This document shows, piece after piece, positions 1 through 6,860 of a DNA stretch of 6,860 nucleotides; position 1 is the stretch's first letter, and every line of letters starts with the position of its first letter. Both the position numbers and the translations under genes were made by a program. Below the pieces are notes generated by a model. The model ran no database searches. It saw only the letters and a list, made by a program, of their open reading frames with translations, and had not been told where the DNA came from. The stretch is taken from the NCBI GenBank assembly GCA_900770015.1, contig CAAGIU010000371.1, positions 1 to 6,860 of the forward strand, written 5' to 3'. The stretch comes from an uncultured Oscillospiraceae bacterium (lineage in GTDB: Bacteria; Bacillota_A; Clostridia; Oscillospirales; Oscillospiraceae).

Positions 1-52
1 GAGGGTCCGGCGTTCCAAATATACGCTCTCAACCTTCAACCGGAGTACCCTC
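1..52. repeat. Imperfect inverted repeat at window edge
   Basis: The first ten bases, GAGGGTCCGG, can pair with CCGG at 40-43 and ACCCTC at 47-52, leaving a three-base bulge (44-46) and a loop of about 29 bases. It abuts the hairpin repeat that follows and may be its outer part. Only the pairing is seen; no function is evident, and the left side is cut by the window edge. Confidence 0.3.
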
Positions 53-134
53 TCAGTCAGCCTGTTCGGCTGACAGCTCTCCCATAGGGAGAGCCAAGGG
101 CGCTACCGCGCCAGTGCAATAAATTACAATTTGC
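49..134 (+). repeat. Hairpin-rich dispersed repeat, left copy
   Basis: Three consecutive hairpins are visible. GTCAGCC/GGCTGAC (56-62/68-74) is a 7-bp stem, GCTCTCCC/GGGAGAGC (76-83/87-94) is a perfect 8-bp stem with a 3-base loop, and GGCGC/GCGCC (99-103/108-112) is a 5-bp stem. They are followed by the near-palindromic end AAATTACAATTTGC (121-134). The same order of parts, with diverged sequence, occurs in reverse orientation at the other end of the window. The structure suggests a small non-coding, MITE-like repeat of gut Clostridia. The stacked stems could also stop transcription arriving from the operon on the right. The exact outer boundary is uncertain. Confidence 0.7.
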
Positions 135-180
135 TGCATTAATCCGATAAGCACATATATTTTTCCGCAGAATACTGCAT

Positions 181-199
181 AATAAACACGGAAACCGTG
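181..199 (-). terminator. Small hairpin downstream of the operon, possible weak terminator
   Basis: On the minus strand CACGG-TTT-CCGTG (199-187) is followed by TTTATT (186-181). It lies about 100 bases beyond the stop codon of the last operon gene. The stem has only five pairs and the U-tract is interrupted, so termination here is tentative. Confidence 0.25.
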
Positions 200-210
200 G
201 ATTCACGTTA

Positions 211-245
211 TCTCCACTCCCCACTCTTCACTCTCCAATCTAACT
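211..245 (+). repeat. Degenerate heptanucleotide tandem array
   Basis: Five 7-base units follow one another without gaps: TCTCCAC (211-217), TCCCCAC (218-224), TCTTCAC (225-231), TCTCCAA (232-238) and TCTAACT (239-245). The first four share a TCYYCAM pattern and the last has decayed further. The array is non-coding and sits between the left hairpin repeat and the end of the operon. It ends a few bases before another AATTACAATTT sequence (250-260), so it may belong to the same repeat assembly. Confidence 0.55.
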
Positions 246-249
246 GTAT

Positions 250-260
250 AATTACAATTT
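250..260 (+). repeat. Extra copy of the AATTACAATTT repeat-end motif
   Basis: AATTACAATTT here repeats 11 of the 14 bases found at 121-134, in the same orientation. The 14-mer also occurs on the opposite strand at 6797-6784. It may mark the end of a second, eroded repeat copy. The motif is AT-rich and short, so chance is possible. Confidence 0.4.
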
Positions 261-300
261 TTAAGCGTGACACTCTGCTACAGCGGATGGGCAAATGACC

Positions 301-1236
301 TTATGCTCCCTCGGTGGGGATCATCCGGAACAGGGAGGTGTGGGAGTAGATGATGGGCTGGGTGGCGTGGAAGAAGACAATGCCGTCCACGGGGGCGGTG
401 ATTTCCTCGATGACGGTGCCCAGATACGGGTCCACGATCTGCGCCAGAACCTCCCCCTTCTTCACCCGGTCGTTCACCGCCGCCCTGCGGACAAAGAAGC
501 CCGCCGCACCGGATTTCACATTCACCAGGGAACTTCCCTCGATGAGCTGGGAGGCATAGCCGCCGTGGCCGGGATATTTGAGGATGCCGTTTTTGCCAAG
601 GAACCGCAACACCGCCTCGATGACAACCAGTGCGCTGGCGGTTTCGATCCGGTCGGTGGCGTCGGTGTAGATGGAAAAGGCCTTGGTGTTCCAGATCTGC
701 CAATTGTAGTTCAGGGTGGTGGTGTCGTAGGGCTTGGGGTCCCGGCGGTAGACGTAGGGCAGGCCGAAGTCCCTGGCCCGCTCCGCATCCTCGAACCCGG
801 TTTTCATCATGCGCACATGGGGGATGAAGCTGCCCGTCATATAGAAGCTGGTGAAATGGATGCCGAACCGGTAGTCGTTGATCTGCTCAAAGACCCCGGC
901 GGCGATGCGCTGGGTGGTTTCTCCCAGATTGTAGCCCGGGAACATCCGATTGATGTCGGTGTTGTCCGTGGACCAGAAGCGCTTGCCGATGTTCATGGAG
1001 TGGCTGTTGACGGTGGGGATCACCAGAATGGACTTGCCCGGGCAGAGCTTATTTTGCTGCTCCAGATGGGTGAAGATCCGAATCAGCTGGGAGCAGATGT
1101 ACACCTGCTGCACCTCATTGCCCCGGGTGGCGCCCACGATGCAGATGGTTTTTTCTCCCTCTCCAAAGGAATAGCCCTTGATGCGCATGTTGTCCCGGTA
1201 GGCGGAGCTGAGCTCAAAAATGACTTTTTCTTCCAT
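301..1236 (-). CDS. M14-family AstE/AspA-like protein with degenerate zinc site
   Basis: This encodes 311 residues related to succinylglutamate desuccinylases and aspartoacylases, which are zinc carboxypeptidase-fold enzymes. The fold is recognisable from GATRGNE (residues 35-41), DINRMFPG (94-101) and GIHF (125-128). A C-terminal beta-rich domain from about residue 240 contains APVDGIVFF (281-289). Compared with the neighbouring paralogue, the first zinc-ligand histidine is Arg38, and the position of the catalytic glutamate is occupied by about Thr191 (SIYTDAT). Glu41, His127 and the substrate-binding Arg97 are kept. It may therefore be inactive, regulatory, or active with altered chemistry; this is inferred. 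The ATG is preceded by AAGGAGG at 7 bases. It is the last gene of the operon, 12 bases after its paralogue, and has no signal peptide or membrane segment. Confidence 0.85.
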   Translation of the reverse strand: MEEKVIFELSSAYRDNMRIKGYSFGEGEKTICIVGATRGNEVQQVYICSQLIRIFTHLEQQNKLCPGKSILVIPTVNSHSMNIGKRFWSTDNTDINRMFPGYNLGETTQRIAAGVFEQINDYRFGIHFTSFYMTGSFIPHVRMMKTGFEDAERARDFGLPYVYRRDPKPYDTTTLNYNWQIWNTKAFSIYTDATDRIETASALVVIEAVLRFLGKNGILKYPGHGGYASQLIEGSSLVNVKSGAAGFFVRRAAVNDRVKKGEVLAQIVDPYLGTVIEEITAPVDGIVFFHATQPIIYSHTSLFRMIPTEGA

Positions 1237-1248
1237 GGGTCTGCCTCC

Positions 1249-2178
1249 TTATGTCAGAATTCTCGCAATCAGTGAGCCTTCGGACACGATTGGGTACTCC
1301 CGCAGGGTGAACACGATGCCGTCGGTTTCGGCGGTGATGCGCTGGGCGATCTCACCGGTGAGGGGGTTGAGAATATCGCCGATGTGCTGCCCACGCTTCA
1401 CATCCTTCCAGTGCTCCACCGCCGGGACGAAGACCCCGGAAGCGGCGGCATTGAGGAAGGAGACCTCGCCGTCTTCCGAGATGATGGGCTCCTTGGGGGT
1501 GATGGTTTCTCCTGACCAGATCCCCAGCTCCTTCATCAGGGCGAAGATGCCGTCCACCAGCTGGTTTCCGTACTCCTTGGTGATGCGCATGCCCACGCCC
1601 ATTTCCACCACCAGGGTGGGGGTGCCGATGCTGTTGAGGGAGTAGGCCAGGGTGGATTCCAGCACCGTGGCGGCGGAGTGAATCCAGATGTAGTCCACGT
1701 TGAGCTTCCTGGCGTAGGGCACCAGAGCATCCCGGGACAGGGTGTTGATCCGCACCTGGGGAATCTCCCGCAGGAAGATGTTGCTGGCGTGGATATCGAT
1801 GACCACGTCGCTGCCGGAAAGGTCCTCCACGATTTTGGCGGCGATGTATTCCGGCATGGAGCCGTCCTCCGCGCCGGGGAAAATCCGGTTCATGTCCAGG
1901 TCAAAGCCGGGAATGCCCCGGGTGATGGAGTCGATGCCCAGGGGGTTCAGGGCGGGGTAGACATCCACGATTCCCGTCAGGCACCCCGGCTGCTGCCGGA
2001 TGCGGCGCTGAAGTTCGTAGCAGACGAACTGTCCCTCCAGCTCGTCGCCGTGGGTTCCGGTGACGATGCTGATGCGCTTTTCTCCGCCGGTCAGCCCGGT
2101 TACGGGCACCAGGCGGTTCTTCTTGATGTTCAGAGTTTCGTCCACGGGAAAGCCCACGGACACCACGGTTTGTATCAT
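1249..2178 (-). CDS. Succinylglutamate desuccinylase/aspartoacylase-like M14 metallohydrolase
   Basis: This encodes a 309-residue zinc hydrolase of the AstE/AspA branch of the M14 carboxypeptidase fold. Visible motifs are GTHGDE (41-46, zinc ligands His43 and Glu46), DMNRIFPG (95-102, substrate-carboxylate Arg98), DIHAS (128-132, zinc ligand His130) and VVEMGVG (190-196, catalytic Glu192). A beta-rich C-terminal domain follows, with TAETDGIVF at 282-290. The active site looks complete. Family members remove acyl or amino-acid groups from amide bonds; the substrate here is unknown. The chosen ATG has GGAGGAGA just upstream, and its ATGA overlaps the stop of the transglutaminase gene, which suggests translational coupling. 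The open frame continues further upstream, but that stretch overlaps the transglutaminase gene out of frame. The product appears cytoplasmic. I do not call it astE, because no arginine succinyltransferase genes are nearby. Confidence 0.9.
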   Translation of the reverse strand: MIQTVVSVGFPVDETLNIKKNRLVPVTGLTGGEKRISIVTGTHGDELEGQFVCYELQRRIRQQPGCLTGIVDVYPALNPLGIDSITRGIPGFDLDMNRIFPGAEDGSMPEYIAAKIVEDLSGSDVVIDIHASNIFLREIPQVRINTLSRDALVPYARKLNVDYIWIHSAATVLESTLAYSLNSIGTPTLVVEMGVGMRITKEYGNQLVDGIFALMKELGIWSGETITPKEPIISEDGEVSFLNAAASGVFVPAVEHWKDVKRGQHIGDILNPLTGEIAQRITAETDGIVFTLREYPIVSEGSLIARILT

Positions 2179-2963
2179 ATTGTCTCCTCCTGGACGATGA
2201 CCTGCTCCCGCTGCACTTGATCGGCAAGCCCATAAAAGGTGCCCCGGATGATGGCGCAGTCGGCGGAATCCCGGCCGCAGCTGACCCGGATATAGGTGTC
2301 GTCCGCCAAAAGATCGTTGGTGGGGTCGAAGCCGTACCAGTAGCTTCCGCACAGTGCCTCCACCCAGGCGTGGGAAGCCCCCTCGCCCATGGTCATGCCG
2401 GTGACATAACGTGCCGGAATCCCCTCCATGCGCAGAAGACTGAGCATGATGTGGGCGTAGTCCTGACACACGCCCCGCCCCTGGGCCAGGGCAGTCTCTG
2501 CCGGTTCGTGGGCGGCGGTGGCGCCGGGCAGATACTCCAGGGCGCGGTGCACCCCGTGCATCACCGCCAGGGTTTTCTCATAGGCGCTGCCGTGAAGGTT
2601 CAGGGCTTCCCGCAGTCGGAAAAGGGATGTCCCCGGCATGGTCAGCCCGGTCTGCACCCGGAAAATCCCGCCGTCCAGGGGGTCAACCGTGTACTGCTCA
2701 TAAATTTCCAGCCCGGTGGTCACTTTGCCGCTGACGAGAATGGAAAATTCCGAATGGGGCCGGTCCAGACAGCCGTAGAGCTTTCTGCTGCCGAACTGCC
2801 CGTTGCCTTCCAGAATTTGGGGGCAGCCCGGAATGGATACCTGTAACGCAGAAACCTGCTGCCGGGCAGTGTCCGGCGGCAGGAAGGAAAAGGAAAAATT
2901 GTGGCGGCGGACAGGGCTGCTGTACGCCGCCTCCAGGGTATACGCAAAGGCGAGATGTTTGAT
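2175..2963 (-). CDS. Transglutaminase-like cysteine protein with non-canonical start
   Basis: From an ATC codon at 2963-2961 this is 262 residues. The N-terminal beta domain of bacterial transglutaminase-like proteins is clear: FAYTLEAAYSSPVRRHNFSF is followed by FLPPDTARQ. The papain-like transglutaminase core then has its triad in GVCQDYAH (Cys166), SHAWVE (His198) and GFDPTN (Asp213). Such proteins cleave or form peptide/amide bonds and regularly accompany cp-ATP-grasp and alpha-E genes. No ATG, GTG or TTG lies between the upstream stop (2981-2979) and the domain start. The ATC is well spaced behind AGAGG. The first canonical start, GTG at 2723, would delete about 80 conserved residues. 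The frame is the same as that of the alpha-E gene, so readthrough of the TAG would give a fused protein. The stop overlaps the next ATG by four bases. The family call is firm; the start is not. Confidence 0.85.
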   Translation of the reverse strand: MKHLAFAYTLEAAYSSPVRRHNFSFSFLPPDTARQQVSALQVSIPGCPQILEGNGQFGSRKLYGCLDRPHSEFSILVSGKVTTGLEIYEQYTVDPLDGGIFRVQTGLTMPGTSLFRLREALNLHGSAYEKTLAVMHGVHRALEYLPGATAAHEPAETALAQGRGVCQDYAHIMLSLLRMEGIPARYVTGMTMGEGASHAWVEALCGSYWYGFDPTNDLLADDTYIRVSCGRDSADCAIIRGTFYGLADQVQREQVIVQEETI

Positions 2964-2978
2964 GACGATCCCTCTTCT
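2964..2978 (-). promoter_or_regulatory. Ribosome binding site for the ATC-start transglutaminase gene
   Basis: Directly after the alpha-E stop codon the minus strand reads AGAAGAGGGATCGTC and then ATC AAA CAT. AGAGG lies about seven bases before that ATC, a normal Shine-Dalgarno spacing. This is the main argument for initiation at the ATC, with ribosomes arriving from the gene upstream. Confidence 0.5.
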
Positions 2979-3647
2979 CTATACAGTGATCAGGTTATGT
3001 AGCAGGTTACGCAGGTTGGGATAGGAAAATCCGTCCTCGGGGAACATGCTGTCCATGGTGTACAGGATGCTCTCGTCGTAGTGCAGCTGGGATTTGCGCA
3101 GGAACTGCTTCATCCGGGAATACTCCCGGCGGATGTCGGCGGCGGGGCGGTCCAGACTCAGGTAGAGGTCCAGCCGCTCGATGCCCTTGCCCAGCTTGAT
3201 GATGTTGCGGATCTGCTCGTCGTCGATGTGGTCGTTGACGCAGCCCCAGAAGGCCAGCAGATGGTCGATGACCAGCATCAGGTCCGCCAGGAAGGTCTCC
3301 TCCTGCCGGGCGGTCTTCATGTCGTCGATGGCCAGCTGAATGTAGGCCATGGTCTCGGTGCCGATGTAGTCGCGCATGACGATGGCGTTGTCATAGGCCC
3401 GGTACAGGTTGCTGAAGATGGAGTTGGGGTCGTCCGTGTTGAAGGGGTAGTTTGTCCAGAAGGCCTCCCGGGAGCTGTAAACATCGGGGATGCCGATTTT
3501 CCGGCAGAACACCGCATAGTAGTCCGGGTCCCGGTCGATCATCCGGTCGGTGGCTTCGATGTAATATTTCAGCGTGGTCTGCACCCGCTCGGTGTATCTG
3601 CCCAGCCAGAACAGATTGTCGCTCTTTTCTACCGTGATAATACCCAT
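2979..3647 (-). CDS. Alpha-E domain protein (DUF403/COG2307)
   Basis: This encodes 222 residues, mostly predicted helix, of the alpha-E family. The family hallmark NLFWLGRYTERV is at 11-22. A conserved DNAIVMRDYIGTE stretch follows at 86-98, with acidic and aromatic helices to the end. Alpha-E proteins have no settled biochemical role. They are repeatedly coupled or fused to circularly permuted ATP-grasp ligases and are thought to be their partner, probably in binding the substrate or product. As I recall the family, about 300 residues is usual, so this is a short form; both ends look intact. The ATG has AAGGA upstream and overlaps the end of the ATP-grasp gene by 19 bases. The gene ends with TAG, and the same frame continues directly into the transglutaminase domain. 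Confidence 0.9.
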   Translation of the reverse strand: MGIITVEKSDNLFWLGRYTERVQTTLKYYIEATDRMIDRDPDYYAVFCRKIGIPDVYSSREAFWTNYPFNTDDPNSIFSNLYRAYDNAIVMRDYIGTETMAYIQLAIDDMKTARQEETFLADLMLVIDHLLAFWGCVNDHIDDEQIRNIIKLGKGIERLDLYLSLDRPAADIRREYSRMKQFLRKSQLHYDESILYTMDSMFPEDGFSYPNLRNLLHNLITV

Positions 3648-4945
3648 GTATCCTTAAAACCTCCGCCCTGAGAAGAATTGACAATAAACGAATTGGGGTT
3701 CCGGGAGAACCGGGTCAGGCCGCTGGGCCAGACCTGGGTTTCGCTGCCGGTGAGCACGAAGGCCCGCAGGTCTGCCTTTCTGGGCACCCTTGCGCCGGTT
3801 TCGTCCAGAATGTCCAGATCGTAGAAATCGATGACCTCCTGGGCGATGAACCGCCGGGGCTTCGCCTTCAGCAGGGCGATGAAGTCTGCCTTCTGCTCCT
3901 TGGTCAGAGAGTTGCCGAAGACGACGCCGTAGCCGCCGGCCTCCGCCACATCCTTGATGACCAGATTGTCGAAGTTATCAAGCGTGTAGGCCATGTCCTG
4001 CGCATAGAAGGGCAGGTAGGTGGGGGCGTTTTGCAGAATAGCCTCCTCGCCCAGATAGTATTTGATCATCCTGGGAACGAAATAGTAGATGCCCTTGTCG
4101 TCGGCCACGCCGTTGCCGGGGGCGTTCAGCAGCGCCACGTTGCCCTTGCGGTAGGCCTCGAACACATGTGGAATGCCGATGACGGATTCCTCGCAGAAGG
4201 TCATGGGGTCCAGGTATTCATCGGAAATCCGGCGGTATACCGCGCCCACCCGGCGCTTTCTGCCTTCGTAGTCCACATAGTAGAGGTTGTCGTTTTCGCA
4301 GACCAGGTCGCTGCCGGTGGTCAGCACCGCGCCGGTGCGTTCGGCCAGATACGAGTGCTCAAAGAAGGCGGCGTTGTAGCGTCCGGGGGAGAGGATCACG
4401 TTGATGCCGCCGGTGTTGACATTGTCCATGACGGCGCGGAGCATCTGGGCGTAATTGCGGTTGTCGATGACGCTGTTGCGCAGGAAGGCCTCGGGGGCGC
4501 TTTTGCGTTGGAACTCCCGGGCGATCATGGGATAGGAGGCGCCGGAGGGCACCCGCAGGTTGTCCTCCAGAATGTACCAGCTGTCGTTTTTGGACTGCAC
4601 CAGGTCGATGCCGGAAATGTGGCTGTAAATCCCCTTGGGGGGCAGAATACCGTCGCAGGGAGGCAGAAAGCCCTTGGCGGAGAAGACGAATTCCTCCGGG
4701 ATGACACCGTCGCGGATGATCTGCTTTTTCCCATAAATGTCCCGCAGGAAGCAGTTCAGCGCGTCCACCCGCTGCTTTAGACCCCGTTCCAGATACGCAA
4801 ATTCCTCATGGCGGATGACCCGGGGAATGGGGTCGAAGGGAAACAGCTGCTCCTTGAATTCCCCGTTTTTGTAGATGCCGAATTTGACACCGTAGCGTGA
4901 CAGCAGCTTGTTGATGGTTTCGCTGTGCTTGATAAGTCCATCCAT
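3629..4945 (-). CDS. Circularly permuted ATP-grasp ligase (COG2308)
   Basis: This encodes 438 residues of the circularly permuted ATP-grasp family (DUF404/DUF407). Visible motifs are ILEDNLRVPSGASYPM (125-140), LSPGRYNAAFFEHSYLAE (185-202), NAPGNGVADDKGIYYFVPRM (274-293), VIKDVAEAGGYGVVFG (329-344), the DLRAFVL strand (392-398), and a closing NSSQGGGFKDTWVL (423-436). These match the nucleotide- and metal-binding layout of family members. Such enzymes are predicted to use ATP to join a carboxylate to an amine, making a peptide or amide; the substrate is not known. ATG 4945 is preferred because GGAGG is eight bases upstream; the TTG two codons earlier is too close to that site. It is the first gene of the operon, has its own promoter, and has no signal peptide. 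Confidence 0.93.
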   Translation of the reverse strand: MDGLIKHSETINKLLSRYGVKFGIYKNGEFKEQLFPFDPIPRVIRHEEFAYLERGLKQRVDALNCFLRDIYGKKQIIRDGVIPEEFVFSAKGFLPPCDGILPPKGIYSHISGIDLVQSKNDSWYILEDNLRVPSGASYPMIAREFQRKSAPEAFLRNSVIDNRNYAQMLRAVMDNVNTGGINVILSPGRYNAAFFEHSYLAERTGAVLTTGSDLVCENDNLYYVDYEGRKRRVGAVYRRISDEYLDPMTFCEESVIGIPHVFEAYRKGNVALLNAPGNGVADDKGIYYFVPRMIKYYLGEEAILQNAPTYLPFYAQDMAYTLDNFDNLVIKDVAEAGGYGVVFGNSLTKEQKADFIALLKAKPRRFIAQEVIDFYDLDILDETGARVPRKADLRAFVLTGSETQVWPSGLTRFSRNPNSFIVNSSQGGGFKDTWVLSR

Positions 4946-4952
4946 AGGCAAT

Positions 4953-4960
4953 TCCTCCCC
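4953..4960 (-). promoter_or_regulatory. Strong ribosome binding site deciding the ATP-grasp start
   Basis: GGGGAGGA on the minus strand lies about eight bases before ATG 4945, and only two to three bases before the in-frame TTG at 4951. The spacing favours the ATG. Confidence 0.6.
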
Positions 4961-4972
4961 ATATAAACAAAC

Positions 4973-5002
4973 GGCGCTTTTTCCCCACCGGAAAAAAGCG
5001 CC
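4973..5002 (-). promoter_or_regulatory. Hairpin in the 5' leader of the ATP-grasp operon
   Basis: GGCGCTTTTT (4973-4982) pairs perfectly with AAAAAGCGCC (4993-5002) around a 10-base loop. On the predicted transcript it begins about a dozen bases after the start point and ends roughly 12 bases before the Shine-Dalgarno sequence. The following GTTTGTTTATAT is only loosely U-rich. It could stabilise the 5' end, act as an attenuator, or bind a regulator. The structure is seen; the role is inferred. Confidence 0.5.
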
Positions 5003-5020
5003 ATTACTTTTTACATTTCT

Positions 5021-5049
5021 ATTTTATCATCGGCGGAAAATGTTGTCAA
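5021..5049 (-). promoter_or_regulatory. Sigma-A-type promoter of the five-gene operon
   Basis: TTGACA (5049-5044) and TAAAAT (5026-5021) are separated by exactly 17 bases, a near-perfect vegetative promoter. Transcription would start near 5014, giving a leader of about 70 bases before the ATP-grasp ATG. Confidence 0.8.
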
Positions 5050-5062
5050 CTGTCGCCGCAGA

Positions 5063-5093
5063 CAAAAAATCCCACCTCGTATCTGCAAAGGTG
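5063..5093 (-). terminator. Possible Rho-independent terminator after fumC
   Basis: On the minus strand CACCT (5093-5089) pairs with AGGTG (5077-5073), and six T residues follow at 5069-5064. The stem is only five pairs with an 11-base loop, so it is weak. Its place, about 100 bases after the fumC stop and just before the next promoter, suits a terminator insulating the two units. Confidence 0.4.
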
Positions 5094-5198
5094 TGTTATC
5101 TTATCCATATGGCAGCGCCCGGCGGAGACAAATGACAGCCATTGCGTGAAGCGGCAGAATCAGGGCCGGGAAACCAGGCGGCCTTCTGTTTTGCGCTG

Positions 5199-6575
<1,377 letters not shown>

Positions 6576-6631
6576 TACGCAGCTTCTCCTTTGCTTTTTT
6601 CGGGAAAATCCCACTTTTTTATCTGCGAATC

Positions 6632-6660
6632 ATCATACCATGGGTTTGCCCATCCGTCAA
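6632..6660 (-). promoter_or_regulatory. fumC promoter
   Basis: TTGACG (6660-6655) and TATGAT (6637-6632) are 17 bases apart, with a leader of about 50 bases to the fumC start. The spacer holds an inverted repeat ATGGG-CAAA-CCCAT (6653-6640) that could be an operator. It shares the blocks GGAATTGAC and CCATGGTA with the opposite promoter. Confidence 0.75.
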
Positions 6661-6708
6661 TTCCAATCTGCCCCCGGGAAGAAGCCGGTGATTTGGGACA
6701 GAAAGGAA

Positions 6709-6737
6709 TTGACTGCCATTCGGCTCCATGGTAAAAT
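6709..6737 (+). promoter_or_regulatory. Divergent plus-strand promoter pointing out of the window
   Basis: TTGACT (6709-6714) and TAAAAT (6732-6737) are 17 bases apart. Transcription would start near 6744 and run through the right-hand repeat into sequence beyond the window. No ATG follows before the window ends, so the target gene, if any, is not visible. Confidence 0.6.
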
Positions 6738-6783
6738 AGGACAGGAAAATAACTGCAGGCTATTGGTTTTCGAAAGCAGATTC

Positions 6784-6860
6784 GCAAATTGTAATTTGGC
6801 GGTGTGCACCAAAGGCTCCCTCTGCGAGGGAGCTGGCCGCGAAGCGGACTGAAGGAGAGA
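6784..6860 (-). repeat. Hairpin-rich dispersed repeat, right copy
   Basis: Read on the minus strand this follows the same plan as the repeat at the left end. There is an imperfect hairpin (GCGG/CCGC around 6847-6837), a perfect 8-bp stem GCTCCCTC/GAGGGAGC (6815-6822/6826-6833) with a 3-base loop, a GGTG/CACC palindrome (6801-6810), and then AAATTACAATTTGC (6797-6784), identical over 14 bases to 121-134. The stems differ in sequence yet stay paired, which suggests a repeat family kept as structured DNA or RNA. The outer edge is cut by the window end. Confidence 0.7.

Noticed and set aside
295..1275. Plus-strand open frame of 326 codons opposite the last M14 gene
   Set aside because: It is a mirror of codon use in the minus-strand gene. 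It has no Shine-Dalgarno site, no recognisable motif and skewed composition.
1249..2469. Extended 406-residue version of the first M14 gene
   Set aside because: The extra N-terminus overlaps the transglutaminase core out of frame and has Arg/Gly/His-rich shadow composition. ATG 2178 has GGAGGAGA and a typical ATGA coupling overlap.
2175..2723. Transglutaminase gene starting at GTG 2723 (182 residues)
   Set aside because: In-frame sequence upstream encodes the conserved N-terminal domain without a stop back to 2981, and no good ribosome site precedes this GTG.
4031..4780. Plus-strand open frame of 249 codons opposite the ATP-grasp gene
   Set aside because: It lies inside a gene with clear family motifs, and its composition is that of an antisense shadow.
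4973..5010. Leader hairpin as a plus-strand terminator
   Set aside because: No plus-strand gene precedes it, and its position after a strong minus-strand promoter makes a leader element more likely.
5160..5190. Inverted GGCCG/CGGCC sequence just after the fumC stop as its terminator
   Set aside because: On the fumC strand the stem is not followed by a U-run; the structure at 5093-5063 fits better.

Overview
The window is a stretch of a moderately GC-rich low-GC-phylum type genome. It looks like a gut anaerobe of the Clostridia, probably Oscillospiraceae/Ruminococcaceae. This is an inference from three things: strong GGAGG-type ribosome binding sites, sigma-A-like promoters, and GC-rich hairpin repeats of a kind I associate with these genomes. 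No rRNA or marker gene is present to settle the taxonomy. All six protein genes lie on the minus strand.

The main feature is a compact five-gene operon, read right to left from a near-consensus promoter (TTGACA-17-TAAAAT, 5049-5021). In order of transcription it encodes a circularly permuted ATP-grasp ligase (4945-3629), an alpha-E domain protein (3647-2979), a transglutaminase-fold protein (2963-2175), and two adjacent M14-type succinylglutamate desuccinylase/aspartoacylase-like proteins (2178-1249 and 1236-301). Genes overlap or are separated by at most 15 bases. The first three are the known core of a predicted peptide or amide-bond forming system that remains poorly characterised. The two carboxypeptidase-like proteins would add bond-cleaving or acyl-removing steps. 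One of the pair keeps the full zinc site; the other has lost the first zinc histidine and the catalytic glutamate.

The transglutaminase gene is odd. Its conserved N-terminal domain reads in the same frame as the upstream alpha-E gene, separated by one TAG codon, and no ATG, GTG or TTG precedes that domain. Either an ATC codon placed behind a good Shine-Dalgarno sequence is the start, or the TAG is read through, or there is a base error.

Upstream of this operon (to the right) is a complete class II fumarase gene, fumC (6575-5199), with its own promoter and a possible terminator just before the operon promoter. Right of fumC is a divergent promoter region. The fumC promoter and a plus-strand promoter share matching blocks in inverted orientation, and the plus-strand promoter points out of the window.

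Both window ends carry degenerate copies of one hairpin-rich repeat (about 49-134 and 6784-6860). They lie in opposite orientations with an identical AAATTACAATTTGC end facing inward. The 300-base left end has no gene: it holds that repeat, a small hairpin, a degenerate heptanucleotide array and a further AATTACAATTT copy.
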